In this document: positions 1 through 8,322 of the stretch, piece by piece
How the letters are laid out: each line of letters opens with the position of its first letter
How positions within the stretch are numbered: position 1 is the stretch's first letter
Source of the DNA: an uncultured bacterium
GTDB lineage: Bacteria > Verrucomicrobiota > Lentisphaeria > Victivallales > Victivallaceae
Assembly: GCA_900551245.1 (NCBI GenBank)
Contig: URVC01000012.1
Span: 1 to 64,000 of the forward strand
Reading direction: 5' to 3'
DNA length: 64,000 nucleotides
The notes under the pieces: model-generated
What the model saw: only the letters and a program-made list of their open reading frames with translations
Databases searched by the model: none
What the model was told of the DNA's origin: nothing
Translations under genes and position numbers: made by a program

Positions 1-45
1 GGGGCTGCGCTCGACTCCGTTCGACTGCGTCGCAATTGCTCCTTG

Positions 46-68
46 CTGCTTTGCGAAACGCAAAGCAG
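46..68. repeat. Perfect 10-bp inverted repeat
   Basis: CTGCTTTGCG (46-55) and CGCAAAGCAG (59-68) are exact inverted copies separated by AAA. They could form a tight hairpin. No T-run follows on the plus strand beyond a short pyrimidine stretch, so a terminator role is uncertain. Confidence 0.6.
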
Positions 69-83
69 TTCTCTCACATGCGC

Positions 84-156
84 TCGCGGCGCTGACCGCG
101 CTTAATGGGGCGCGGTCAAAGCCAAAGAGATATGCTTCGCGGCGCTGACCGCGCTT
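84..156. repeat. Pair of 20-bp direct repeats with nested inverted repeat
   Basis: The 20-mer TCGCGGCGCTGACCGCGCTT occurs exactly at 84-103 and again at 137-156. Between them GACCGCGC (94-101) is mirrored by GCGCGGTC (110-117). A degenerate third copy lies near 197-215. The first 300 bases hold no convincing gene, and this looks like an intergenic repeat element of unknown role. Confidence 0.6.
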
Positions 157-243
157 GTGCCCGTGGAGGAACTGGGCGGCAGCGGAAATTCCGCTCATGG
201 CGCTGAACGCTCTGATTTGTGTGCAAAAAAACTAAAATTTTTG

Positions 244-280
244 CAAAAAAAATCCGGCCCCTTCCCGCGGAAGAAGCCGG
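244..280 (-). terminator. Rho-independent terminator of the NifU-like/GGGtGRT operon
   Basis: Read on the minus strand, a GC-rich hairpin with CCGGC at one end and GCCGG at the other is followed directly by a run of eight T (plus-strand A-run 245-252). It lies about 20 bases past the stop codon of the GGGtGRT gene. Confidence 0.8.
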
Positions 281-301
281 AATTTTCGTACCGGACAAGC
301 C

Positions 302-1300
302 TTACTTGGCCTCGGCAACCGCCACCGCGACGGCGACCGAAGCGCCGACCATCGGGTTGTTGCCCATACCAATCAGACCCATCATTTCGACGTGCGCCGG
401 AACACTCGACGAACCCGCAAACTGCGCGTCGCCGTGCATACGGCCCATCGTGTCGGTCATGCCATAGCTCGCCGGACCGGCAGCCATGTTGTCCGGATGC
501 AGCGTGCGGCCGGTGCCGCCGCCGGAGGCCACGCTGAAGTATTTGCGGCCGTGCTCGATCGCCCACTTCTTGTAGGTGCCGGCAACCGGATGCTGGAAGC
601 GGGTCGGGTTGGTCGAGTTCCCGGTGATGGAGACATCCACACCTTCCTTAATCATGATCGCCACGCCTTCGGAAACATCATCCGCACCGTAGCACTTCAC
701 CGCCGCCTTCGGGCCCTGCGAGAACGCCTTCTCGCTCACAACCTTCAGCTCACCGGTGGCGTAGTCGTATTCGGTTTCCACGTGGGTGAAGCCGTTGATC
801 CGGCTGATGATGTAGGCCGCGTCCTTGCCGAGGCCGTTCAGGATAACCCGGAGCGGCTCCTTGCGGACCTTGTTCGCGGTCTTGGCGATGCCGATCGCAC
901 CTTCGGCGGCCGCGAACGACTCGTGACCGGCGAGGAAGCAGAAGCAGCGGGTCTCTTCCCGCAGCAGCATCGCGGCGAGGTTGCCGTGGCCGAGACCGAC
1001 CTTGCGGGAATCCGCCACCGAACCCGGAATGCAGAACGCCTGCAGACCGATGCCGATGTTCTCCGCCGCTTCGGCAGCGTTCTTCGAACCCTTCTTCAGC
1101 GCGATCGCCGCACCGAGGGTGTAAGCCCAGACCGCGTTCTCAAACGCGATCGGCTGCACGCCGCGGACGATCTCTTCCACATTGATTCCCTTGGCAAGGC
1201 AGAGGTCGCGGGCCGCTTCGAGCGACTCAATGCCGTACTCTTTCAGCGCCTTTTCGATCTGTTTGATCCGGCGTTCATATCCTTCAAACTGTACGCTCAT
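302..1300 (-). CDS. GGGtGRT family protein
   Basis: This 332-residue protein belongs to the GGGtGRT family, named for the glycine-rich motif seen here at residues 260-266 (GGGTGRT). The family has no established biochemical function. It is usually found in anaerobic bacteria next to a NifU-like protein, as it is here. Glycine- and alanine-rich stretches around residues 300-330 suggest a compact soluble fold, and there is no signal peptide or membrane segment. It is the second gene of a minus-strand pair, 12 bases after the NifU-like stop, with a terminator behind it. A role in Fe-S or redox metabolism is inferred from the neighbour only. Confidence 0.9.
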   Translation of the reverse strand: MSVQFEGYERRIKQIEKALKEYGIESLEAARDLCLAKGINVEEIVRGVQPIAFENAVWAYTLGAAIALKKGSKNAAEAAENIGIGLQAFCIPGSVADSRKVGLGHGNLAAMLLREETRCFCFLAGHESFAAAEGAIGIAKTANKVRKEPLRVILNGLGKDAAYIISRINGFTHVETEYDYATGELKVVSEKAFSQGPKAAVKCYGADDVSEGVAIMIKEGVDVSITGNSTNPTRFQHPVAGTYKKWAIEHGRKYFSVASGGGTGRTLHPDNMAAGPASYGMTDTMGRMHGDAQFAGSSSVPAHVEMMGLIGMGNNPMVGASVAVAVAVAEAK

Positions 1301-1312
1301 GGTGTGAACTCC

Positions 1313-2017
1313 TTATTCCTTGCGCGGGTCGATTTTCTTGACGGCCTCGTCGAAGCGGCCGTAGCTCTTGACGTTGTCGGCAAAGGCCTTCGCAGGTTCC
1401 ACGCCCTTGCGGATCGCCTCCATCATCTTGCCGAGATGGACGAACTTGTAACCGATGATCTCGCTGTTCTCATCGAGGCCGATTTCCAGAACATAGCCTT
1501 CGGCCATTTCGAGGTAGCGCGGTCCCTTCTCCAGCGTCGAGAACATCGTACCGACCTGGGAACGCAGCCCCTTGCCGAGGTCCTCAAGGCCGGCGCCGAT
1601 CGGCAGCCCGCCCTCGCTGAACGCAGTCTGGCTGCGGCCGTAGACGATCTGCTTGAAAAGTTCACGCATCGCGACGTTGATCGCATCGCAGACAAGGTCG
1701 GAATTCAACGCTTCGAGAATGGTTTTGCCGGGGAGAATTTCCGCCGCCATCGCCGCCGAGTGGGTCATGCCGGAGCAGCCGAGCGTCTCGACCAACGCCT
1801 CCTGAATCACGCCGTCCTTGACGTTGAGCGTCAGTTTGCAGGCGCCCTGCTGGGGAGCGCACCAGCCCACGCCGTGGGTCAGACCGGAGATATCGGTGAT
1901 CTGTTTGGATTTAACCCATTTCCCCTCTTCCGGAATCGGGGCCGGACCATGCTTGGCGCCTTTGGCGACGCGGCACATCTGCTCCACTTCATGCGAGCAC
2001 TGATACGGACAACTCAT
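1313..2017 (-). CDS. NifU-like iron-sulfur cluster scaffold protein
   Basis: The protein is 234 residues long. It resembles the N-terminal scaffold domain of NifU/IscU, on which Fe-S clusters are assembled before transfer to apoproteins. Conserved cysteines sit near residues 53, 60 and 81, the last in a GCSGMTHSA context. A short Cys-containing N-terminal extension (MSCPYQC) is present. The ATG at 2017 was chosen over an upstream in-frame ATG at 2155 because a strong AGGAG site lies just before it and the family similarity begins there. The gene leads the two-gene operon with the GGGtGRT protein. Scaffold activity is inferred from the fold. Confidence 0.85.
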   Translation of the reverse strand: MSCPYQCSHEVEQMCRVAKGAKHGPAPIPEEGKWVKSKQITDISGLTHGVGWCAPQQGACKLTLNVKDGVIQEALVETLGCSGMTHSAAMAAEILPGKTILEALNSDLVCDAINVAMRELFKQIVYGRSQTAFSEGGLPIGAGLEDLGKGLRSQVGTMFSTLEKGPRYLEMAEGYVLEIGLDENSEIIGYKFVHLGKMMEAIRKGVEPAKAFADNVKSYGRFDEAVKKIDPRKE

Positions 2018-2149
2018 GTTGGTTCTCCTGGTTGGTTGTTTCTTGAATGCAGCAATCTGCCTGTAAGATTGATAATATACACCATTTTTCCAAAAATTCA
2101 CGCGATTTCCGTCAAATTCTCCAATCAACCGGCGGAGGGAGTTCCCGCT

Positions 2150-2178
2150 TTGCATTTTCTCCCACCGGGAGATATATT
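2150..2178 (+). promoter_or_regulatory. Promoter of the DUF3047 gene
   Basis: TTGCAT (2150-2155), a 17-bp spacer and TATATT (2173-2178) form a sigma70-type promoter about 50 bases before the ATG at 2227. It fits the pattern seen at several other genes in this window. Confidence 0.6.
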
Positions 2179-2226
2179 AGAGGCGGCTGTTGCGGAAAAT
2201 CCCGACGCCGGAACGAAGGAGTGAAT

Positions 2227-2937
2227 ATGAGAGGAAAAATGCTGCTGTTTCTGGCCGGAATTCTCTTCGCGGCCGCCGTTTGCGCCGATGATGTCGAGGG
2301 CGTTCCCGTCAAGGGGAAAAATGGAGAAGTCGAAGCGATCCGTTTTGACTTTCAGAAGACTGCGCTCGACGACGACGGGTATCCCGCCGGCTGGACCTAC
2401 AAGGGGAAATTCCGCACCCCCGACGTACGCTACGCCATCGAAAAGGATTCCGAACTCGGTCACCCGGTGCTGGTCATCCGCTCCCCGAAGGCGACCGGCG
2501 TCATCATGGCGGACATCTCCGGAATCGATCTTGCAAAATACCCGATCATGCGCTGGCGCTGGAAAGCGGTCCAGCTCCCGGCAGGCGCCGACGCCCGGGT
2601 GCAAGCCAAAGACGATCAGGGCATCGCCATCTACGTCGGCTACGGGCGTTTCCGGCAGACCAGCTGCTCCTACACCTGGGAGACAGTCACGCCGAAGAAT
2701 CTGACCGGCAAAGCGGTCTACAACGGGCTGGTCACCGTCCACTGGCGCTCGCTCCGCAACCAGGAGGACAAGCTCAACACCTGGTACACCGAGGAGGTCA
2801 ACCTCTATCAGGATCTGAAGGAAAAACTCGGGAAGGTTCCGGACGGGCTCGCGCTGAGCATCTCCTCCAACAGCCAGTACACCGGCACCGACGCGGAAGC
2901 GATGATCGACTACATCGAGTTCTGCCGGGCGAAATAG
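2227..2937 (+). CDS. Exported DUF3047-domain protein
   Basis: The protein has 236 residues and begins with a clear signal peptide (MRGKMLLFLAGILFAAAVCA). The rest matches the DUF3047 family: the centre contains MRWRWKA followed by KDDQGIAIYVGYG, hallmarks of this family of small secreted or periplasmic beta-rich proteins. The fold looks like a carbohydrate-binding jelly roll, but no activity is established. The ATG at 2227 was chosen because GAAGGAG lies directly upstream and the signal peptide starts there. It is transcribed alone, divergently from the NifU-like operon. Confidence 0.8.
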   Translation: MRGKMLLFLAGILFAAAVCADDVEGVPVKGKNGEVEAIRFDFQKTALDDDGYPAGWTYKGKFRTPDVRYAIEKDSELGHPVLVIRSPKATGVIMADISGIDLAKYPIMRWRWKAVQLPAGADARVQAKDDQGIAIYVGYGRFRQTSCSYTWETVTPKNLTGKAVYNGLVTVHWRSLRNQEDKLNTWYTEEVNLYQDLKEKLGKVPDGLALSISSNSQYTGTDAEAMIDYIEFCRAK

Positions 2938-2952
2938 AAGGCGGTCCCGCCG

Positions 2953-3434
2953 TCATCGACAGGGAAAATATTCGTAACGGATGCGGTCGCCGGGAAATCC
3001 GGCAGCCGGTTCCCGGCCGCACCCCCGGAAACCGGCCCGCTCATACATCCGTTGTGCCGGAAGCAGCGGCGCACTGGTGACGACGAAAATTTTCCGGGGC
3101 CGCGCAACGAAGATCCGACGGAGCGCCTCCCGCATCTGCCGTGTTCCGAATCCCCTCCCCTTCCAGTCGGGACGAATGCAGTTGTGGCCGATTTCAACCG
3201 ACTCCGGGAAACGGCGCGGGTCCCAGCTGACGAATCCGCTCGGCGAACTGTCCAGCACGGAAAAGAAGCCGCAGCGATCAGCGATTTTCGGATGGCAAAG
3301 AAGAATGCGTCGAACTCCCGCCAGCTTCCGCCATACGCCTTTTCCCAGCGGGGATCAAAGGAGCAGGCCTTCCTCAGCAGCGCGACGAGCGTGCCGCGCG
3401 GAAACAGTGTGATCTTCTGAAAGCTCCACTTCAT
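2953..3434 (-). pseudogene. GNAT acetyltransferase interrupted by a -1 frameshift
   Basis: The gene starts at 3434 with AGGAGG upstream. The first frame reads MKWSFQKITLFPRGT to WREFDAFFFA, then loses similarity. A second frame continues as HPKIADRCGFFSVLD, then GFVSWDPRRFPESVEIGHNC, then the acetyl-CoA-binding GRGFG and the C-terminal YERAGF motif, ending at 2953. Joining the frames needs one extra base near 3293-3296 (TTTGCCATCC against an expected TTTGCCCATCC). Together the two parts make a normal GNAT N-acetyltransferase of about 160 residues. The break may be a real inactivating deletion or a sequencing error in a short C-run. The substrate is unknown. Confidence 0.8.
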
Positions 3435-3555
3435 AAAATCCTCCTCTCAGCCTGGTGTTGCACTATCCCCTGTTCCTCCCCGTCTGTCAGGTCTCACCAC
3501 ATACTCCACGTTTTCCTCCTCTGCCTTTTATTCTGCAGAAACGGTTTTCTCTTAA

Positions 3556-3571
3556 ATTGTATACATACAAT
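3556..3571. promoter_or_regulatory. Operator copy 1, upstream of the GntR/LacI-type regulator
   Basis: ATTGTATACATACAAT is a near-perfect 16-bp palindrome. It resembles the ATTTGTACGTACAAAT operator of AraR, a regulator with the same GntR-HTH plus LacI-sensor architecture as the protein encoded just downstream. Confidence 0.75.
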
Positions 3572-3584
3572 TATTTTTTAACTA

Positions 3585-3600
3585 ATTGCATACATACCAT
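3585..3600. promoter_or_regulatory. Operator copy 2, abutting the -35 box
   Basis: ATTGCATACATACCAT matches operator copy 1 at 14 of 16 positions. The centres are 29 bp apart, close to three helical turns. Its last base is the first base of the -35 hexamer, a good position for repression. Confidence 0.75.
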
Positions 3601-3628
3601 TGACACCATGCAGAAAATATAGTATAAT
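3600..3628 (+). promoter_or_regulatory. Consensus sigma70 promoter of the GntR/LacI-type regulator
   Basis: TTGACA (3600-3605), a 17-bp spacer and TATAAT (3623-3628) match the sigma70 consensus exactly. This is the strongest promoter by sequence in the window. The two operator copies lie immediately upstream, which points to tight autorepression. Confidence 0.85.
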
Positions 3629-3679
3629 AAAAACAGAAAAATTTTGATTGAAAGCCGAATCCCGGAAAGATGATTCAAG

Positions 3680-4753
3680 ATGACACCGTTTGAAGCCGCA
3701 GCAACCGGAACTGCAAAGTATCAGCAACTGGCGGACTGGTTTGCCGCCCGGATCCGCTCCGGCGAACTCTCGCCCGGAGAACGGCTGCCGAGCGACCGGC
3801 AGCTGGCGAAGCAGTTCCGTCTTTCGCCAACCACCACGACGGCGGCGATGAACGAACTGCTCCACCGTCACCTGGTGGTCCGGCGACTCGGAGCGGGGAC
3901 CTTCGTAACTGACGATCCACTGGAACAGAACCGACGCTTGAAAATCGGCTTCTTCTCCACGGTTTCCCAATCCAACTACACGCGCCAGATGCTCTGCGCG
4001 CTCTGGAGCATCTGTGAAGAACGCCATTGCGATCTGGTGCCGCTTTTCCGTACTCCGGAAGAGATCGAACAGACGGTTGCCGACTATCGGCTGGATGGAG
4101 TTCTGGTCTACAACCGCAGCAACATTCCGCTGGAACTGATCCGGAAGTTGCGGCGAAACGGCACGCCGACTCTGTTGTTAAGCTCCGTTCTGGAAAATGC
4201 CCAGGAATTCACGGTCGGATATTCCAACGAAGAGATCATCCGGGACGCGGTCCGCTATTTGACCGGGCTCGGCCACCGGCAGATCGGCTTTCTGATCGAC
4301 AACGCCTCCACCCTGCCCAACAACCTCCGACTGGACAACTTCATGACGGCAATGTGGGAGCAGCAACTGCCGGTGAATCCGGCCTGGGTCTTTTCCTCCA
4401 ATACGACCCCGGAACGTCTCCGTATGTACTTTACCGCTCCGGAGCGTCCCTCCGCCGTCATTGTCGGCAACCAGATGCTGACACCCAAGGTGTGTCAGGC
4501 CCTCGAAACATGCGCCGTTTCCGTACCGCGGGACCTTTCCGTCTTCTGCATCGATGAACATGACGACGCCCGCAATCTGTATCCGCAACTCTCCCGCTTC
4601 CGCATCGATGTACAGGGCTTTTCCGCCGAAGGAGTCCGCTATCTTCTCGCACAGATTCGCAACGAGACGCTGCAACCGGGGCATGCACGCTTTTATGAAT
4701 TCGTAGACGCGGGCTCCTGCGCGCCGCCGCAAACGAAAGGGCCGGCTCTATGA
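3680..4753 (+). CDS. GntR-type HTH / LacI-type sensor transcriptional regulator
   Basis: The protein has 357 residues. Residues about 12-75 form a GntR winged helix (ARIRSGELSPGERLPSDRQL, then SPTTTTAAMNEL and GAGTFV). Residues about 85-350 are a LacI/periplasmic-binding-protein sensor with the pattern DGVLVYN, GHRQIGFLIDN and PSAVIVGNQ. This is the architecture of AraR and related sugar-responsive repressors. The effector is unknown. Downstream lie a pseudopilin and a heparinase-like lyase, which are likely targets. Two palindromic operator copies and a consensus promoter precede the gene, suggesting autoregulation. The ATG at 3680 has only a weak GGAAAG site. Confidence 0.88.
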   Translation: MTPFEAAATGTAKYQQLADWFAARIRSGELSPGERLPSDRQLAKQFRLSPTTTTAAMNELLHRHLVVRRLGAGTFVTDDPLEQNRRLKIGFFSTVSQSNYTRQMLCALWSICEERHCDLVPLFRTPEEIEQTVADYRLDGVLVYNRSNIPLELIRKLRRNGTPTLLLSSVLENAQEFTVGYSNEEIIRDAVRYLTGLGHRQIGFLIDNASTLPNNLRLDNFMTAMWEQQLPVNPAWVFSSNTTPERLRMYFTAPERPSAVIVGNQMLTPKVCQALETCAVSVPRDLSVFCIDEHDDARNLYPQLSRFRIDVQGFSAEGVRYLLAQIRNETLQPGHARFYEFVDAGSCAPPQTKGPAL

Positions 4754-4857
4754 TCGGAAGCCATTCAACCCCATTCCTCCGCAGTCCCAAAAATGCTTTG
4801 AAGGCAATCATTTTGAAATTCTGGAATACTAGACAACAACAGCAGGAGAGTTCCATC

Positions 4858-5589
4858 ATGAAACATTTATTTACTCTAATAGAACTTCTAGTAGTTATTG
4901 CAATCATTGCCATCCTCGCCGCCATACTGCTGCCCGCGTTGAATCAGGCACGGGAACGTGCCAAGTCGATTCAGTGTTCATCGAATCTGAAGCAGCTGGG
5001 AGCCTATATGCTGATGTATGTCGATCAGAACGCCGGAATCATACCGTCACACGACGGCAACCTGGCGACCGAAAGCAACGCATTTGCGGGAAAATGGCAG
5101 GATGTTCTGTACCGCTTCGCCAATCCGAACGCCCTCGCTGGTGACTGCAAATTTCTGCGGGACGCCGGAAACGGACTCGAATATCCCGTCGCCCCCTTCG
5201 CCTGCCCCTCCTCCTGGGCTTACGACCGGGCCAAATCCTGCCGCCATTACGGAATCAATATGGCGACAAATACCCGGGCGGGATTTGCCTCCTACATCGG
5301 AGGTGAGTTCGACATGAAGATCTCCCGAATCAAAACACCCAGTCGCCGGGCGGCCATGTTCGACCTCGACCGCTGGGAAACCAAACCGCCTAACGGCGCC
5401 ATGCAGAAATCCCAGATGCTCAACTCCAGCACCGATGGCGTCGGTATGTGGCGGCACGGCAATCACAACAGTCTCAATGTATGCTTTGCCGACGGCCACG
5501 TCGCCCTGCTGGAGGAAAAGAAAGTTCCCACCACCTACTGGGAGGACCGGGTTACCGGGTATTTCTGGTCCACCAGCGACAGCCGTTGA
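4858..5589 (+). CDS. Pseudopilin-like protein with prepilin N-terminus and H-X9-DG domain
   Basis: The protein has 243 residues. It opens with MKHLFTLIELLVVIAIIAIL, a type IV/type II prepilin signal in which the +5 glutamate and hydrophobic spine are intact. It ends with an FADGHVALLEEKKVP segment, the DGHV box common to the very numerous pseudopilin-like proteins of Lentisphaerota and Planctomycetota. The ATG at 4858 is preceded by AGGAGA. An upstream in-frame start at 4750 would bury the signal and is rejected. It sits 17 bases before a secreted lyase gene. A role in surface display or export of the lyase is conceivable but unproven. Confidence 0.88.
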   Translation: MKHLFTLIELLVVIAIIAILAAILLPALNQARERAKSIQCSSNLKQLGAYMLMYVDQNAGIIPSHDGNLATESNAFAGKWQDVLYRFANPNALAGDCKFLRDAGNGLEYPVAPFACPSSWAYDRAKSCRHYGINMATNTRAGFASYIGGEFDMKISRIKTPSRRAAMFDLDRWETKPPNGAMQKSQMLNSSTDGVGMWRHGNHNSLNVCFADGHVALLEEKKVPTTYWEDRVTGYFWSTSDSR

Positions 5590-5606
5590 AGAGGAGAAAC
5601 CCAACC

Positions 5607-7937
5607 ATGAAAAAACTGCCTGCCACTTTTTTGATCCCCGGATTTCTTCTGTCCTTGAGCATATCGGCCGCGGCACCGTTCCGGGAGGAACCCGCCCGCA
5701 GCGATGAACGGGGAGTGCATCCCGCCGCCGGGGAAATGCTCCGTGTCACTCCGGCGCCCTTCGTCTGGCGGGAACAGAGGGGCGCCCGCAGCTACGAGCT
5801 GCAGTACGCCCGGAACCCGGAATTTCACAATGGGGTGACGGCGGCGCCGCTCCGCTGGAACGTTCACTGTCCCGCGGCAAGGATGGCGCCGGGCACCTGG
5901 TACTGGCGCGTCCGTTTCGTCGATCAGCGAGGAGAACCCTCACAATGGAGTTCGGTCCGGAAATTCGAGATCGCCTCCGATGCCGCCGTCAATCCCATGC
6001 CGACACGCGCGGAGTGGGAAAGGCAAATTCCGGCGAAACACCCGCGCATCTTCCTGCGTCCGGAAGAGCTGCCGAAGCTGCGTCGCTCGAAACCGGAACT
6101 GCTCGCGGAACTCACCCGACAGTGTGAAGCACTCCTTGCGTCTCCTCCCTCCACAAAAGAGCCGCCGAAGTATCCGGAAGGGGTGAAACGCCCCTCCCCC
6201 GAATGGATCAAAATCTGGTGGGGAAACCGGCTCCATGTCATGAAAACGCTCGACGGAGCGGCCACCCTCGGCTACGGCTATCAGATCACCGGGAAGCGGG
6301 AGTACGGCAATCTGGCGAAAAAAATTCTGCTGGAGTGCGCCCGCTGGGATCCGGAAGGTTCCACCAGCCGCCGGTACAACGACGAGGCGGGGATGCCCTA
6401 TCTCTCCCGCTTCTCCCGCACCTACAGCTATGTGCAGGAGCTGCTGACCGAACCGGAACGGGAACTGTGCCGCCGGGTCATCCGAATCCGCGGTAACGAA
6501 GCGTTCCATTCGCTCTATCCCCGGCTGTTTTTCCGCCCTTATGACAGTCATGCCAACCGGCTGTGGCACTTTCTCGGAGAAGCGGGGGTGGTCTTTTTCG
6601 GTGAAATTCCGGAGGCGGGCGACTGGATCGACGGCGCCATGCACTACTACTTCTGCCTCTACCCGGTGTGGGGCGATGAGGACGGCGGCTGGCATGAGGG
6701 AATCTCCTACTGGCGGGAGTACATGGAGCGCTTCTTCTGGTGGGCCGACATTCTGGACAACACCTTCCACATCGACATCCGCCGGAAACCCTTTTTCGCC
6801 CGGACCGGTTATTACGGCATGTACGTCTCGGTACCGGGGACCCGCGACGGCGGTTTCGGCGATCTGTCGGAAAATCACCGCTGCCGCCATGCCGGCGCCA
6901 TGTCGACCCTCGCCACCCTGGCGGGAGATTCCAACCTTCAGTGGTACGCGGAACGGATCACCGACATCATGCGACGGACCGATCCGAAGGGAGCGGCGGC
7001 GGCGAAGGAGGCCATCTACATCGATTTTCTGCGCGCCTCACGCCCCCGCGTGAAACCAGTTCCGCCGACGGCACTGCCCACTTCGCGCTGTTTCCGGGGG
7101 AACGGCCTGGCGGTGCTGAACACAACGTTGCTCCACGGGAAGAAGAACATTCAACTCCAGTTCAAATCCAGCCCGGTCGGCACATGGAGCCACGGATACG
7201 ACGCCAACAACAGCTTTCTCCTGAACGTCTTCGGCGAACGGATGCTGATCCGCTCCGGCCGCCGGGACATGTATGCGAGCAACTTCCACAGCAACTGGAT
7301 GTGGGAGACCAAATCGGAAAACAACATCACGGTCAACGGCATCGGCCAGAAAAAACACTCCCGTGACGCAAAAGGCGAAATCATCCGTTTCGTCACCGGA
7401 AAAACCTTCGACTACGTCGAGGGAGAGGCCGCCGGCTCCTACGAGGGACGGATCAGAAGTTTCCGTCGCCGGATTCTCTTCGCCAAGCCGTCGGCGATTC
7501 TGATTTCCGACACGCTCGAAACACCGGAACCGGCCATTTTCAATTGGCATCTGCATGCGCTCAATCCGTTCCGAGTGAACGGGCAGAACGACATCTTGCT
7601 TGAAAACAATCAGGCGGCCTGCAAAGTGGAATTTCTCCGGCCGGAGGGACTCAAGTTGACAGTGACCGATCGGTTTGATCCCCCACCGCCGCCTCACCTC
7701 AAGTTGCGCCAGTACCACCTGACCGCCGACACGCCAAAACCGGTGCGGAAGGTACTCTTTCTCACACTCCTGCGCCCCCACCGGGCGGGAACGCCGCCGA
7801 CCGGTGAAACCCGACTGGAGGAGCGCGGCGACCAGCTGCACATCACCCTCCCCACGCCGGAAGGCGAACTGTGCTTCTCCGTCAACCGGAACGACGGCAG
7901 CATCACCGCCCGGTACAAAGGGGAAGAGTTCCGCTGA
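5607..7937 (+). CDS. Secreted heparinase II/III-like polysaccharide lyase (DUF4962-type)
   Basis: The protein has 776 residues with a signal peptide (MKKLPATFLIPGFLLSLSIS). Residues about 35-125 form a fibronectin-like N-terminal domain (WREQRGARSYELQYARNPEF). An alpha/alpha toroid follows (YDSHANRLWHFLGEAG, YYFCLYPVWGDEDGGWHEG, FGDLSENH), and then a C-terminal beta-sandwich (GYDANNSFLLNVFGERML). This order is typical of DUF4962/heparinase-II/III lyases, which cleave uronic-acid-containing polysaccharides by beta-elimination using Tyr/His pairs. The substrate cannot be read from sequence; glycosaminoglycan or a plant uronan is plausible. GAGGAGA precedes the ATG. The gene follows the pseudopilin and ends at a clear terminator. 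Confidence 0.8.
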   Translation: MKKLPATFLIPGFLLSLSISAAAPFREEPARSDERGVHPAAGEMLRVTPAPFVWREQRGARSYELQYARNPEFHNGVTAAPLRWNVHCPAARMAPGTWYWRVRFVDQRGEPSQWSSVRKFEIASDAAVNPMPTRAEWERQIPAKHPRIFLRPEELPKLRRSKPELLAELTRQCEALLASPPSTKEPPKYPEGVKRPSPEWIKIWWGNRLHVMKTLDGAATLGYGYQITGKREYGNLAKKILLECARWDPEGSTSRRYNDEAGMPYLSRFSRTYSYVQELLTEPERELCRRVIRIRGNEAFHSLYPRLFFRPYDSHANRLWHFLGEAGVVFFGEIPEAGDWIDGAMHYYFCLYPVWGDEDGGWHEGISYWREYMERFFWWADILDNTFHIDIRRKPFFARTGYYGMYVSVPGTRDGGFGDLSENHRCRHAGAMSTLATLAGDSNLQWYAERITDIMRRTDPKGAAAAKEAIYIDFLRASRPRVKPVPPTALPTSRCFRGNGLAVLNTTLLHGKKNIQLQFKSSPVGTWSHGYDANNSFLLNVFGERMLIRSGRRDMYASNFHSNWMWETKSENNITVNGIGQKKHSRDAKGEIIRFVTGKTFDYVEGEAAGSYEGRIRSFRRRILFAKPSAILISDTLETPEPAIFNWHLHALNPFRVNGQNDILLENNQAACKVEFLRPEGLKLTVTDRFDPPPPPHLKLRQYHLTADTPKPVRKVLFLTLLRPHRAGTPPTGETRLEERGDQLHITLPTPEGELCFSVNRNDGSITARYKGEEFR

Positions 7938-7963
7938 TTCCGGATGCTCTTCCGTGACTGACG

Positions 7964-8002
7964 ACGGGTTCTCTGCTTACGAGGAGAACCCGTTGATTTT
8001 TC
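7964..8002 (+). terminator. Rho-independent terminator after the lyase gene
   Basis: ACGGGTTCTC (7964-7973) pairs perfectly with GAGAACCCGT (7984-7993), followed by TGATTTTTCT. The rest of this 385-bp gap (8003-8322) holds no gene I can support. A TATAGT near 8270 may serve as the -10 of the SDR gene. Confidence 0.8.
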
Positions 8003-8322
8003 TGTTTCGCCCGGGTGAACGGCAACGGAGTTCCGGATTGTCTCACATGGTGAAACAACCGGGATTTTCCATCTCTTTTTCCATTGACAACCAACCCAAT
8101 TTCTTGCATGATTTCCGCCGGGAACCGCGCCTAAGACAGCCTTGCCCGGAAACGAAAATAAGTGTTTTTGACGGGACGCCGCCCGGCGCTCCGCATTTTT
8201 TTGCAGTGATCGTTGATTTGTTTAGAAAGTGCGCTGTTTTTTTTCAGGTGCAATTCGGTTCGATCATGATATAGTATGGCAGAATCCGGAACATTGATTT
8301 TTTCATAACACAGGGAGTTGTC

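Noticed and set aside
84..156. CRISPR or attachment site at the window start
   Set aside because: There are only two exact copies at 53-bp spacing, no integrase or cas gene is nearby, and the copies are not at a tRNA end.
392..2224. 610-residue open frame antisense to the GGGtGRT and NifU-like genes
   Set aside because: It lies opposite two well-supported genes, has Arg- and His-rich composition typical of GC-rich shadow frames, and lacks a ribosome-binding site.
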